From: Agrostemma githago
Taxonomy: Eukaryota; Streptophyta; Magnoliopsida; Caryophyllales; Caryophyllaceae
Assembly: GCA_958450325.1 (NCBI GenBank)
Contig: OY288259.1
Location: 24,236,734-24,300,733, forward strand
DNA: 64,000 nt
Reading direction: 5' to 3'
In this document: piece by piece, positions 10,354 through 35,888 of the stretch
Position numbering within the stretch: position 1 is the stretch's first letter
How the letters are laid out: each line of letters begins with the position of its first letter
Notes under the pieces: generated by a model
What the model was told of the DNA's origin: nothing
Databases searched by the model: none
Seen by the model: only the letters and a program-made list of their open reading frames with translations
Position numbers and translations under genes: made by a program

Positions 10354-12114
10354 TTTTTTAATTAAATTTTGTATATATGCAAATAGTTTAGTGACTTACA
10401 AAAATATATATTCTCTGTCTAAGTCATTCATTTACATTATTATGTTTTTAGTGATTTAGTCAACTATTTATGTTTTGGGTAAACTTTACCCTCTACTTTT
10501 TGTTTTAAGCATAATAAAAATAATTTTTATCTCACTACCTTGTTTTTAGGTATAGATTAACATTCTATTGGGACAACATGAATATAAAATTACTAATATG
10601 ATCAGTCATATAATATGTACAATATATTATTTACGATTTTATTTTCTTTTTATATAACATTCATAAAATGATATTTTATAAAAAGAAAGAGTACAGTATA
10701 TTTTTGACAAATAAATCAGGTCGCGTCTAGTTTATGCCATAATATAAGTAAGAAATAATAGTACTAAATGCCCCCTTTTTTTTTACTTATTTTAAGTTGG
10801 AATTTATTATTTTATTTTTTTACTTTTAGATCACATTCAACATTAGTATTCTTATTATGCTTAGTATAGTATTCTTAGGTAATTGATTTTTTTCTAAATT
10901 TTCGAAGATTATAATAAGATAGAGGATCTTTAAATTAGTAAATAAATCTGTTAGATTTCGATTCGACTCATAAACTCGACCCATTTGTTTAGGCTCAAGA
11001 GTCAAGACCGTAACATTTTGACCTGCGACCCGTTTGGCTTAAATCTGAAATGATCTGTTAATTAAAATTATTGCAATATTACTTGCTCTTGGTATTTATA
11101 TGAGTATGTTATATTTAAAATATAAGTTTAAAAATTATTAACTTTAATATCGTAAACTACCAAAAAAAATTAAAAATAATAATTGTTAATAGCATTTAAT
11201 AATAAAATATTTTTTTTAATAGTAAGTCAAATATTTTATTTTTAATAAAGTTATGCCTCATTCTATTGACAAATATGTTAAATATTGAATTTAATAACAT
11301 TAGTGATATTTAATGTGATTACTATTTTAAAAAATTAATTTTTAATTGATAAATTGTAAGGCGTCAGAAATTATATAAGTCTAGTATTATAACCCTAATT
11401 GTCCCGTGACATGTATTTAACCAAACCCGTATTATGTCCAACCCAGATAACATGACCCGTCCAACCCGTTTCACATGCCTATTAAAAAGTATGAAATTTA
11501 TTTTGTTATTACGTTACTTTTTTTTTCAAATTTGTATAATTGGTAAAAATTGGTAGGTGTAAATTTTTTGGTTATTTTATGAATGAATATTGCAGAACTG
11601 GGCTTGTAATGAGTATTTGGTTAAAAATTTATTTTGTCAAGCCCAATTGAGGTAATGAGGGGTAGATTTAGGCGGGAAAGTTGAAATGACGTCTTTGCCC
11701 CTTGGTTTTTGTTTTAGTGAATAGGGGATAATGTATTTATTAATTATTATGAAGAGAATGTTGACTATAAAAGATACAGTATCAAGTAAGGATTACCATG
11801 GTGAATCTTGGGGTAAAAGTTAGGAAGATAATAATTTTATAAACAATTTTCCATCAATATAAGTTACTATAGTCGTTAAATTGTATTATTGCAGTCTTGT
11901 AGGAAACTTTTCAACTGTTTTTAAGTTTTTAATCCATTTAAATAAATTATATTACCATCAAATTATTTTAAACCCGTGACTTTGACATTTTAAGGTGTAT
12001 ATATCTGAAAATATATCGTCAATAGGAAAATTATGAATAATATTATATTAGATTAATGGTTATTATTATATTTAATTTTTAGATCATTAGATTAAATGAA
12101 TATAGAAACTACGA
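10354..12114. other. AT-rich DNA, probably Helitron-derived, no gene
   Basis: No open frame or RNA gene can be supported. Scattered CCCGTTT, CAACCCG and GACCCG words at 10970-11480 resemble those near 57.1-58.9 kb and 62.6-63.1 kb, suggesting one dispersed family. The stretch leads into the tandem array. Confidence 0.4.
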
Positions 12115-12165
12115 TGTTTCAGAAAAGTGCGTTTTGGCGCAAAAAAGTTAATGTGGTGGTTTCTG

Positions 12166-12238
<73 letters not shown>

Positions 12239-12286
12239 GATTATAGATTATAGATTATAGATTATAGATAGATAGATATTATTATA

Positions 12287-12353
<67 letters not shown>

Positions 12354-12818
12354 GATTATAGATAGATAGATAGATTATAGTATAGATAGTATAGATAGAT
12401 CAATTATAGATTGTATATTATGTAAGTTCATGTAGATTAAACATTTGGTATGAAAAAGTTTAAACACATGATATGAACATTTCAGAAAATGTAATGTTCG
12501 ATTATTAGTATAACAATATTTTCAATCGCAAGTAACATAATAAATTGTATTGTCAGTATGTTTATGTAGTGTTTTCAAGTGTTCTATCTCGTTCAAAATA
12601 AATTATATTACTATCAAAATATTATAAACCTAAACAGTCGTATATACCAAAAATATTCCATTAATATCGTAATTATTATAAACCTAAAACAGTTGTATAT
12701 TATGATTAAAACGGATGGAGTATTATATTAGATTAATAGAAAGTGTGCCGTTTTAGAAAAGTGTGTTTTTGGCGCAAAAAAATAAACGTTGTGGTTTCTG
12801 TTTTATTATATAGTATAG

Positions 12819-12884
<66 letters not shown>

Positions 12885-12920
12885 GATTATAGATTATAGA
12901 TTATAGATAGATAGATATTA

Positions 12921-12975
<55 letters not shown>

Positions 12976-14088
12976 GATTATAGATTATAGATTATAGATA
13001 GATAGATAGATTATAGTATAGATAGTATAGATAGATCAATTATAGATTGTATATTATGTAAGTTCATGTAGATTAAACATTTGGTATGAAAAAGTTTAAA
13101 CACATGATATGAACATTTCAGACAATGTAATGTTCGATTATTAGTATAACAATATTTTCAATCGCAAGTAACATAATAAATTGTATTGTCAGTATGTTTA
13201 TGTAGTGTTTTCAAGTGTTCTATCTCGTTCAAAATAAATTATATTACTATCAAAATATTATAAACCTAAACAGTCGTATATACCAAAAATATTCCATTAA
13301 TATCGTAATTATTATAAACCTAAAACAGTTGTATATTATGATTAAAACGGATGGAGTATTATATTAGATTAATAGAAAGTGTGCCGTTTTAGGAAAGTGT
13401 GTTTTTGGCGCAAAAAAATAAACGTTGTGGTTTCTGTTTTATTATATAGTATAGATAGATAGATAGATAGATATTATTATATATTATTATTATTATTATT
13501 ATTATTATAGATTATAGATTATAGATTATAGATTATAGATAGATAGATAGATTATAGTATAGATAGTATAGATAGATCAATTATAGATTGTATATTATGT
13601 AAGTTCATGTAGATTAAACATTTGGTATGAAAAAGTTTAAACACATGATATGAACATTTTAGACAATGTAATGTTCGATTATTAGTATAACAATATTTTC
13701 AATCGCAAGTAACATAATAAATTGTATTGTCAGTATGTTTATGTAGTGTTTTCAAGTGTTCTATCTCGTTCAAAATAAATTATATTACTATCAAAATATT
13801 ATAAACCTAAACAGTCGTATATACCAAAAATATTCCATTAATATCGTAATTATTATAAACCTAAAACAGTTGTATATTATGATTAAAACGGATGGAGTAT
13901 TATATTAGATTAATAGAAAGTGTGCCGTTTTAGGGAAGTGTGTTTTTGGCGCAAAAAAATAAACGTTGTGGTTTCTGTTTTATTATATAGTATAGATATA
14001 GATTAATAGAAAGTGTGCCGTTTTAGGAAAGTGTGTTTTTGGCGCAAAAAAATAAACGTTGTGGTTTCTGTTTTATTATATAGTATAG

Positions 14089-14154
<66 letters not shown>

Positions 14155-14195
14155 GATTATAGATTATAGATTATAGATAGATAGATATTATTATA

Positions 14196-14247
<52 letters not shown>

Positions 14248-14866
14248 GATTATAGATTATAGATTATAGATTATAGATTATAGATAGATAGATAGATAGA
14301 TTATAGTATAGATAGTATAGATAGATCAATTATAGATTGTATATTATGTAAGTTCATGTAGATTAAACATTTGGTATGAAAAAGTTTAAACACATGATAT
14401 GAACATTTCAGACAATGTAATGTTCGATTATTAGTATAACAATATTTTCAATCGCAAGTAACATAATAAATTGTATTGTCAGTATGTTTATGTAGTGTTT
14501 TCAAGTGTTCTATCTCGTTCAAAATAAATTATATTACTATCAAAATATTATAAACCTAAACAGTCGTATATACCAAAAACATTCCACTAATATCGTAATT
14601 ATTATAAACCTAAAACAGTTGTATATTATGATTAAAACGGATGGAGTATTATATTAGATTAATAGAAAGTGTGCCGTTTTAGGAAAGTGTGTTTTTGGCG
14701 CAAAAAAATAAACGTTGTGGTTTCTGTTTTATTATATAGTATAGATAGATAGATTAATAGAAAGTGTGCTGTTTTAGGAAAGTGTGTTTTTGGCGCAAAA
14801 AAATAAACGTTGTGGTTTCTGTTTTATTATATAGTATAGATAGATAGATAGATAGATATTATTATA

Positions 14867-14903
<37 letters not shown>

Positions 14904-15486
14904 GATTATAGATTATAGATTATAGATTATAGATAGATAGATAGATAGATTATAGTATAGATAGTATAGATAGATCAATTATAGATTGTATATTATGTAA
15001 GTTCATGTAGATTAAACATTTGGTATGAAAAAGTTTAAACACATGATATGAACATTTCAGACAATGTAATGTTCGATTATTATTATAACAATATTTTCAA
15101 TCGCAAGTAACATAATAAATTGTATTGTCAGTATGTTTATGTAGTGTTTTCAAGTGTTCTATCTCGTTCAAAATAAATTATATTACTATCAAAATATTAT
15201 AAACCTAAACAGTCGTATATACCAAAAATATTCCATTAATATCGTAATTATTATAAACCTAAAACAGTTGTATATTATGATTAAAACGGATGGAGTATTA
15301 TATTAGATTAATAGAAAGTGTGCCGTTTTAGGGAAGTGTGTTTTTGGCGCAAAAAAATAAACGTTGTGGTTTCTGTTTTATTATATAGTATAGATATAGA
15401 TTAATAGAAAGTGTGCCGTTTTAGGAAAGTGTGTTTTTGGAGCAAAAAAATAAACGTTGTGGTTTCTGTTTTATTATATAGTATAG

Positions 15487-15543
<57 letters not shown>

Positions 15544-15581
15544 GATTATAGATTATAGATTATAGATTATAGATAGATAGA

Positions 15582-15660
<79 letters not shown>

Positions 15661-16231
15661 GATTATAGATTATAGATAGATAGATAGATAGATTATAGTA
15701 TAGATAGTATAGATAGATCAATTATAGATTCTATATTATGTAAGTTCATGTAGATTAAACATTTGGTATGAAAAAGTTTAAACACATGATATGAACATTT
15801 CAGACAATGTAATGTTCGATTATTAGTATAACAATATTTTCAATCGCAAGTAACATAATAAATTGTATTGTCAGTATGTTTATGTAGTGTTTTCAAGTGT
15901 TCTATCTCGTTCAAAATAAATTATATTACTATCAAAATATTATAAACCTAAACAGTCGTATATACCAAAAATATTCCATTAATATCGTAATTATTATAAA
16001 CCTAAAACAGTTGTATATTATGATTAAAACGGATGGAGTATTATATTAGATTAATAGAAAGTGTGCCGTTTTAGGAAAGTGTGTTTTTGGCGCAAAAAAA
16101 TAAACGTTGTGGTTTCTGTTTTATTATATAGTATAGATAGATAGATTAATAGAAAGTGTGCTGTTTTAGGAAAGTGTGTTTTTGGCGCAAAAAAATAAAC
16201 GTTGTGGTTTCTGTTTTACTATATAGTATAG
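12115..16231. repeat. Complex tandem array with higher-order structure
   Basis: A core unit containing GTAAGTTCATGTAGATTAA occurs at 12422, 13058, 13599, 14348, 14997 and 15740, so spacing is 541-749 bp. Each unit combines a conserved ~350-bp body, a GTGTGCCGTTTTAGGAAAG...TTTTTGGCGC block, and (TTA)n and (TATAGAT)n tracts of variable length. From the third unit on, the GGCGC block is present twice per unit. Private variants (AGGGAAGTGTG at about 13933 and 15330; GTGCTGTTTTAGG at about 14766 and 16157) repeat at about 1.39 kb, so units 3-4 and 5-6 are a duplicated dimer. There is no coding potential. Confidence 0.92.
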
Positions 16232-16679
16232 ATGAGAACTGTGAGAACTTCTCCTAACCATTAGATCTTCTAAGATCTAACGACATATATCAATTGAAAT
16301 TCATCCCCACTCTTAAGCAAGTCAATTGGCTCATATTCTTTTACCCAAAAATAGAACCTGACACTTTGTCAAGTTGCTCATTCCCTTCCTCCACTCAACT
16401 TCATTCAAACAAAAAAAATTATGAAATCAGACAATCAATTCTCCAATTTCACAAATGAAGATTCAATTCTTCAGTGGAAACAACAATCATAATTTCTCTT
16501 AATAAAAATGTATACTTGACGAGATTTGTTAAATTATTTTTCTTTATACGGGTTTTTATTAACATAAAATTGGGGATTTTGTGAAATTAAGGTTTGTTCA
16601 TCGAATCACGTATTATCGACATTCATTAAATTTCCTTACATATGTGTCAAAAGTAATGTTTTTCTAAATGTACGCTAAA

Positions 16680-17670
16680 ATTAAGGTTTTTATTAAAATT
16701 GAGAAAGAGTACGCTAAAATGAGAAATGGACGCTAAAATTCAAAAAGAACATACTAAAAGTGAGAAAAGGTACGTCAAAATTGAAAAATGGTACACTAAA
16801 ATTAAAAGAAAGGTACGTTAAAATTCAAAAAGGATACGCTAAAATTGAGAAAGGGTACATTAAAATTGAGAATGAGTACACTGAAATTAAAAAATGGTAC
16901 GCTAAACTTTTTTTTTTAAAAAAAAAAGGTACACCAAAATTAAAAAGGGTTATTTCATAACAATAATACCAACTATGGGGGTGCTTCTTATATTAATACC
17001 AACTATACGTAATCCCGTTTTAATATGAACTATCCCCTCATTAATCTCTCTTTAGAACAAGTTACCGGCTACCTGATGAGCCGGTTTCCTTTTCCTTTTA
17101 ATTTCTTTTTGAATTAAAGTCCTCCTCCCACCATACTCTATACACTTCCTTTCTCGTTACTACGTACTCTTCCCTCGCCATTGTTGAACTCGACATCTCC
17201 TCTCGCCTTTGCTTTTCTTAAATTTTTTGAAATTGTGGTAAATAAATTGGAGCATCTGACGTTTGCAAAAAAAATCTGACATTTGAAGGATACGAATTAG
17301 AGGAGGATCCATATGAATAACTACATCCCATTGTGTCAATGAGGGTTTTGAAGGTCGATAATGAATGATGCATGACTTTTAATTTGATGAATATAAAGGG
17401 GAAGAAGAAGAAGAAGAGGTGCACCAAAACCTAGCGGGTCACAATTACCGGTTTTACAGGTAAAAAAAGGCATTGGTTATAAAGAGAGATTAATGAGAGG
17501 ATAGTTCATATTAAAACGGGATTACGTATAGTTTGTATTAATATAAGAAGCACCCCCATAGTTGGTATTATTGTTATGAAATAACCCAATAAAACCCAAT
17601 TAAAAAAGGATACGCTAAAATTCAGAAAGGGTACACTAAAATTCAGAAAGGGTACACTAAAATTGAAATA
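16680..17670. repeat. Minisatellite (~20-bp unit) split by a MITE
   Basis: Variants of GGTACGCTAAAATTGAGAAA repeat at 16680-16946 and resume at 17598-17670 on the other side of the inserted MITE. The 66-codon frame across the left part (16760-16960) is translated repeat. Confidence 0.85.
16947..17587. mobile_element. MITE with 107-bp TIRs, 98% identical
   Basis: The first 107 bases (16947-17053) are repeated inverted at 17481-17587 with two mismatches by eye. The ends are GGGTTATTTCATAAC. Left flank AATTAAAAA matches AATTAAAAA at 17598 if ten extra bases (AATAAAACCC) belong to the right end, giving a plausible 9-bp Mutator-type duplication. Otherwise no exact duplication is visible. The middle contains no transposase. 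Confidence 0.85.
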
Positions 17671-18309
17671 AGATCGTATAGGCATGTATGGTGTACGGAG
17701 TATTCATCTTTGGATTGCTGGAAGTTGTATAACAATAAAGACTGAACAATGAAGCATCGTTTGTTGGAGTAGGTTTAGATTGTTTATACTTAATTAAATT
17801 CGATACGATTCCGTTTATTTACATTCTACCCTGTATGTTTTTTCATCAATTCTCCTTTCTCAAATAATCTCGTGAGATTTCTCACATACAAGATACAAAG
17901 TGGTTACTTTTATTATATTTTTTATATTTTGTACGGAGTATTAGTTTGTCTCACGTAATGTTCCGCGAGACAGCCCACAAGAGAATTAATAATGTTTGTT
18001 TCGGTTCAGTTGAATTCGAGGAGATTGTTTTATACTCTTTGGTCACTATTTTTTGTTATATAGGATAAAATATAGTGACAAGAGGAAATATCACGTAGTA
18101 CAGTATTTAATACTCGTAGAAGAAGTGTAGCAATCAAATGATATTGGGGTGAATGAGTGATTGGTGAGGGATAAATTGGGAAATTTGCAGTTCAATGAGG
18201 ATGCATGCCATGGCTTTTTATTCTGTGGCATATGATGATCGTGGATCTAAGGGCTAGGATTAAGTTCTCACAGTTCTCATTAGAGGAGGAGTTCTCACAT
18301 AATCCTAAA

Positions 18310-18310
<1 letters not shown>

Positions 18311-18384
<74 letters not shown>
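18311..18384. repeat. (TA)n microsatellite
   Basis: A pure TA run just right of the TIR element and 0.12 kb from the LHCA6 terminal coding exon. Confidence 0.97.
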
Positions 18385-18385
<1 letters not shown>

Positions 18386-18507
18386 ATACATTGTTTGCAT
18401 ATGAATCAGATCAGTTTTGTTAGGTCTATTTTCTACAATAATCTGCATCTACCGTATAAGGTTACTAGTTTATTGTACTCCAATAAAAACAACCTTACGT
18501 AACGGTA

Positions 18508-31221
<12,714 letters not shown>

Positions 31222-31340
31222 TTTTAGTTTTTGTTTCCGGTGGTATGGCCTGGTGCTAATAAGAGATTTAGTATTAGTACAAGTGATAGATAAACTAACT
31301 AGATAGCACCTAGATAGTATACCTTATCTGTATACAATAA
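31222..31340 (-). promoter_or_regulatory. LHCA6 upstream region with an I-box-like motif
   Basis: On the minus strand AGATAAGG (31321-31328) contains the GATAAG I-box core found in many light-regulated plant promoters. It lies about 100 bases before the ATG. No convincing TATA box or transcription start could be fixed. Confidence 0.3.
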
Positions 31341-32698
31341 TAGTAGTTGATTTTGACATTTGAGAAAGAAAAACTGCCATGTAATAGGATTCTAATCTAA
31401 TATCCTTGTAACAACTAATCGTATAGCAACTAACTGAAATACAAAATAAATAAATTTTTGTTAATATTTATCAAAAGTATGTGTACAAACTCTAAAGTAT
31501 CCTCTGATTCTAATGCGCCGCGGTGTAGCTTGTTGTTCTTGAGAGGGTCGCATGGACTTGAATATCTCTGAATATTTGAATTTGTATATGATTCTCGCCG
31601 CATGAGAGGGTCGCCCAGACTTGAATATCTCAATATTTGAATTTGTCTTGGATTCCCTCTCTACATGCCTGGACTTGAGAGGGCGGATATGATGGAAAAC
31701 TTTGTAGCGACTTGTGTCTTATTATGAATTATTTTCTTTAGAAATTTTCCAATCCCAATGAAGGGGAGACTCTATTTATAGAGTTTTGGTTCTCCTTGGT
31801 GGACTTTGTAGTCCGAAGGTCACTTATGGGCTTATGAGTGACATTAGCCCAATTTGTCTTCTTTCGGGTTTAAGGATGCAAATAACATATTTTGTATTTC
31901 GGATCGACCCATATTTCATTTACTTGAGACAAAATAATTAAATTGAGCTCGAATTAATTAATTTTTATTTATTCGACACTTTAATAAATTTTTAGTTCCT
32001 ACAATCCGCATTTTGGATTCTCTCTAATTAATTACTTTCCTCTTTATTTCCTTCAATTTTTTTGTGGTAAAATGTAATGAGAAGTTTGGTTCATCAAAGA
32101 AAAGAAAATGAAATCAACAATAGGAAACAAGGGGAAAGAAATGATATTACCCCAAATTTAGGTTGTTGTTTGGTTTGCAATTAAAGCATTTCAACCGACC
32201 TTCACCCAAATCTCAACATTAGCTGTGTGTTATCGTAATATTTATATATTATATTTGAAATAAAAAATAGAAAACTTAATTTATTTAAATTATAAAAAAA
32301 ATAAAAAGTTAATTTTGTGTAACTTTTATATTTTTTTTTAATAATTTTTACAATTTTATAATACGATACATTTTGAAAAAAAAATGATTTTTTTTCTTTT
32401 TAATTGATAAAATTAAGGCATCAAAATTTATTTTTTACCCAAACCCGACCCATATTTGACTTGTCCCGGTAGTATGGTGGTGGTCGTAGTGGTGGTTGTT
32501 GATAGTGGTGGCGGTGGTGGTTGATGGTGATATCTCGACGGTGGATTAGTGAAGAAAATGAATCTATTACCTTGGGGTGTAGGGGGTTTAGAAGTTAGAG
32601 GAGTTTGAGGGAAATAGAATGATTGAATCGACCAAACAAACGTAAATAAATGGATTCATTAACTTTGAATCCCTTACCATTTTCACAAAAAAACTTGT
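31341..32698. other. Intergenic region with a short tandem repeat
   Basis: No gene is supported. At 31535-31690 the phrase GAGAGGGTCGC..GACTTGAATATCTC is repeated about 2.5 times with a period near 67-70 bp. A TGGTGGTGG-rich stretch occurs at 32470-32530. The remainder is AT-rich without recognised ends. Confidence 0.45.
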
Positions 32699-32818
32699 AT
32701 GAGACCGTCTCACAGTAATTTATCGTGAGACCTCTCATATAAGAGGTGGTTACTAAATTTGTAACCACCTCTTACGTGAGAGGTCTCACGATAAAGTTAC
32801 CGTGAGACGGTCTCACAG
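32699..32818. mobile_element. Foldback MITE, ~120 bp near-perfect palindrome
   Basis: Left arm TGAGACCGTCTCACAGTAA...GAGGTGGTTAC and right arm GTAACCACCTC...GTGAGACGGTCTCACA are inverted copies around a 7-base spacer (TAAATTT). The outermost word is itself a palindrome, GTGAGACGGTCTCAC. There is no coding capacity and the target duplication is not clear. Confidence 0.85.
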
Positions 32819-33028
32819 AAGAGTTAAGCAAACGGCCCCTAAGTGTAGTATTAAATGGGTCGTGCTTTTTCCTAACGACATTTTACCATATTACCCTCAC
32901 CATCTCATTAATCACAAATTAATTTTTTTGTTGCTCTCTCTAAAAAAATCTCCAAATTCAACCATTCATATATTCGAACCACCGTAACTCTATAAGCATT
33001 AGAACCGTCCGGTGTCAGGGGCCGAGAT

Positions 33029-33647
33029 TGAAGGAATATGTCTTAAGATATTTCCGGCAATTACTAAATATAATATAGGATATTATTATGGAGATAATCG
33101 TTATGTATTATAATAATTCATAATTGCTTGCTAGAGAATAATTATGTTAATTAGTCCAATTCGATTGGGCTGATGACTATGGATATATAATCCTATAAGG
33201 TCACACAATCAGACTTAGTCAGGAAACTAAACAGGCCCATTGTGGACTTGTGAGGTATTAGGTTGATTTAACCTAAACTCTACTCCTGTATAAGGATATG
33301 GTATATGAGTCATAAGGGAGATAGAGAATCAACCAAGGAGAAAACCTAATCTAAGTCAGTTCAGTTTATTCCCACAAGCACCCTTAAAAGTAAGAGAGAG
33401 AATCGTTCTATCTCTTCCGTCCTAGCAGACGTGAGATTCCGACTGGGTTGGTGGACCGAGTAGAGGAGCAACACGTGGGGCTCTCTGGTATCTCTCTATC
33501 TTGTATATCGAGGAAATTACGCTACGAGGGTATGTATTTCTCGACCTAATTTTGTCCTGATTCATATCTATATTGTGCTTGTATTCTTGGATTGGTGCTA
33601 GGAAATTATTTCCTGAAATTCCGCTTTCGCACCGGTAAAATCCGTCA
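33029..33647 (+). repeat. Copia A 5' LTR
   Basis: It starts TGAAGGAATATGTC and ends ATCCGTCA, followed by one base and the primer-binding site. The first ~260 bases recur at 61303. A TATA-like TGTATAAGG lies near 33288. Confidence 0.9.
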
Positions 33648-33648
33648 G

Positions 33649-33660
33649 TGGTATCAGAGC
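33649..33660 (+). promoter_or_regulatory. Copia A primer-binding site (initiator Met tRNA)
   Basis: TGGTATCAGAGC is the standard plant Copia primer-binding site, complementary to the initiator Met tRNA 3' end. It lies one base after the 5' LTR. Confidence 0.95.
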
Positions 33661-34298
33661 AAGGTTGCATAATATTTATATGATCAGATTCATATGGTTT
33701 GTGCGTCTTTATTTCGATTCAATTATAATCTTGAGTTTATCGTGGGAAAATCGGCATAACTAATATGTAGATGGTGGTTGATTGAATTTTTAAGGAGGCT
33801 GGTAAAATCGAATTTTTATCGTCAAAGATTATTTCTTTTATTACTTTCTCTATGATTATTCGATATTCAATAGAGATTTAACGATTTTATTAAACCAAAT
33901 CACATGAAAAGCAGTTTCACATGGCTTTGGGTAGCTAACTAGAAAATAGTTTTCAGTTTTGTTACAAGTTTAATAATATCACATTTAATTTCATAGTTCT
34001 TATCGAATCGAATTGGCGAGTACCTAATTACACTAACTAGAAAAGTTTGATTTTCGGAAAATCAAATCGGCAAACACCTGATTGCGGTGGCCTTCGAGGC
34101 AAACAACAAGGGCAAGTCAGACCAAAGGTTGGTCGAACACCGTAGTGGCATGGCTGATGCCGCGATTGCCCTTAGCTGTAAACACCGTGGCCAGCGACCG
34201 ACGAAATCTGGCTACGGTAGCCTAGTCGGTGGTGTCTAAAGTCGTGTGTATGTCTTGGCCGACAAGATCTGACATCGGTTGGACTGATGTCAGTGATG
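33661..34298 (+). other. Copia A leader/gag remnant
   Basis: Internal DNA between the primer site and the solo LTR insertion. A GGAGGCTGGTAAAATCG segment near 33795 and a GC-richer stretch at 34080-34290 are visible, but no frame is intact and gag cannot be recognised with confidence. Confidence 0.5.
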
Positions 34299-35160
34299 TT
34301 GGGTGTAACACCCACTAATTTTCTAAGCGCATTTATCTATTCCGTTATGACTCCGTCATAACTCTATCGCGTTTCGGCCTTTTGTTTTATCATTTTTTTT
34401 CAGACTTTATTTCATTTACAAGTCAAATTATATTTATCCTCTTTCTAAAAGATTTTAATTCTTTTAATTTCTTAGCACAAACTTATTTATTTGATTTTTG
34501 GTCGTAAACTATTTACTTATTCGCGATGAATTCTATTTCTCTATGAATTAACGTTTTTAAGCTCGGATTTAAGCTATTGTTTTTCCTACAAATGTCTAAA
34601 TATATTTATATAATATTTTCAACTAAGAGATATTTTTATTTACGAAAATTTAGTCATTTATGATTATATTACGAAGCGTCGTAAATAATTATTTTCCAAC
34701 GCGAGGTTTACTCGATTTGCTTTGAAATACCTTTAACAGTTTTACGATTCTTCTTTTTATCAACTTAGAAATTATTTGAGACCTTTTCCCCATGTTTTGG
34801 ACTGGCACGTCTCCTTGTCACACCCTTACTACGTTTTTCTTTATACGTTTCATTTTATTATGGTAAAATGTAAAGATAATGCTTTTCTTACCCATTTATT
34901 TGATAAATTATTGAACAAACCTTTCATACTCCCTCCACTTTTCATTTGGCTGGCTCTTTAAGCTTGTAGCCTTCTTGTTTTTATCAAAATTTTTATTATC
35001 ATTCATGCTTAAAACCATCCATTTCCTAAAACATTCATTTGGCTATTAAACAAAACAAAACTCCTTCCTTTTTCCCTCAAAACCATGACATCCATCAGCA
35101 ATTCAAGGCTGATTCTTGCTTCAATTCGAGTCATAATCGTCTCATTTTTATCGTCGAATT

Positions 35161-35875
35161 TGAAGGAGTTATGTCCACTGTCCTACGGATTAACCCGCTT
35201 AAGTCTATGTATCCGATATGCCTTGCTAGAGGTCGATGTCGGATTGACATGTAAATAGGTTACGTGTCTGGTAGTCTTAAGTGGGCCCATTGGGTCACAC
35301 ACAATATGTACGGGATATTATTAATATATATCGATATATTAAATATATCGGGTTAGTAGTAATACGGACCCAGCTGCGCTGTCGGGTTATGGTAATTAGA
35401 GTTATAATACTAATCTAATTATGGTAATTAGAGTTATAGTAATAACCTAATTCTACCTTCTCATCTCTTATATAAGGAGGTTCATATGATGAACCAAGAT
35501 ATGAAATTAAGAGTATTGACTCATAATATATATACGGAGTATTCTTCTTATAAATAGTTATAAGAGAGATAGAGAGAAGTTGTGAGACGGTCTCACCTAC
35601 CTTTATACTAGCATATACGTCGCAGTTCTGTACCCGTGTGGATACCAAAGGAGGCATCACGTTTGGGGTGCTTTATTCTGTCCGTGGGAATTATCTATTC
35701 TATCCGTGAAGATTATTTATTCTGTCCGTGGAGATTATATATATATTTGGGTTTATTATACTTCTTATTAATACGCTGTTCCGCTGCAAATAAGGTATAA
35801 TTGTTATCCCTCTACTTTTGTCTTTTCGGTTAATACTCGTAACAGGTCCTTGGGTTTAAGGGTTGTAACCCTACA
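35161..35875 (+). repeat. Copia B 5' LTR
   Basis: Contains a TATA-like CTTATATAAGG at about 35466, a palindrome GTGAGACGGTCTCAC at about 35582, and three tandem copies of a 24-bp unit with TTCTGTCCGTG/TTCTATCCGTG at 35675-35745. Confidence 0.93.
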
Positions 35876-35876
35876 G

Positions 35877-35888
35877 TGGTATCAGAGC
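35877..35888 (+). promoter_or_regulatory. Copia B primer-binding site
   Basis: TGGTATCAGAGC one base after the 5' LTR matches the initiator Met tRNA site used by most plant Copia elements. Confidence 0.95.

Larger units (their letters stand above)
16232..18280. mobile_element. Non-autonomous TIR element (2.05 kb) with minisatellite and nested MITE
   Basis: The ends share ATGAGAACTGTGAGAACTT in inverted orientation (16232-16250 and 18262-18280). The match continues inward with gaps through TCCTA, CC and TTAGATC, about 40 bp in all. TAG flanks both ends (16229-16231, 18281-18283), a possible 3-bp duplication, but the surrounding DNA is repetitive. Internal sequence is a GGTACACTAAAATTGAGAAAG minisatellite with a younger 641-bp MITE inserted in it. 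No transposase is present. It resembles the element at 6876-9130 in layout: long TIRs with a TTAGATC word, an internal minisatellite and TA-rich surroundings. Confidence 0.6.

Noticed and set aside
12115..16231. CRISPR-like regularity of repeats
   Set aside because: Units are hundreds of bases, lack unique spacers and contain microsatellites; this is a eukaryotic tandem array.
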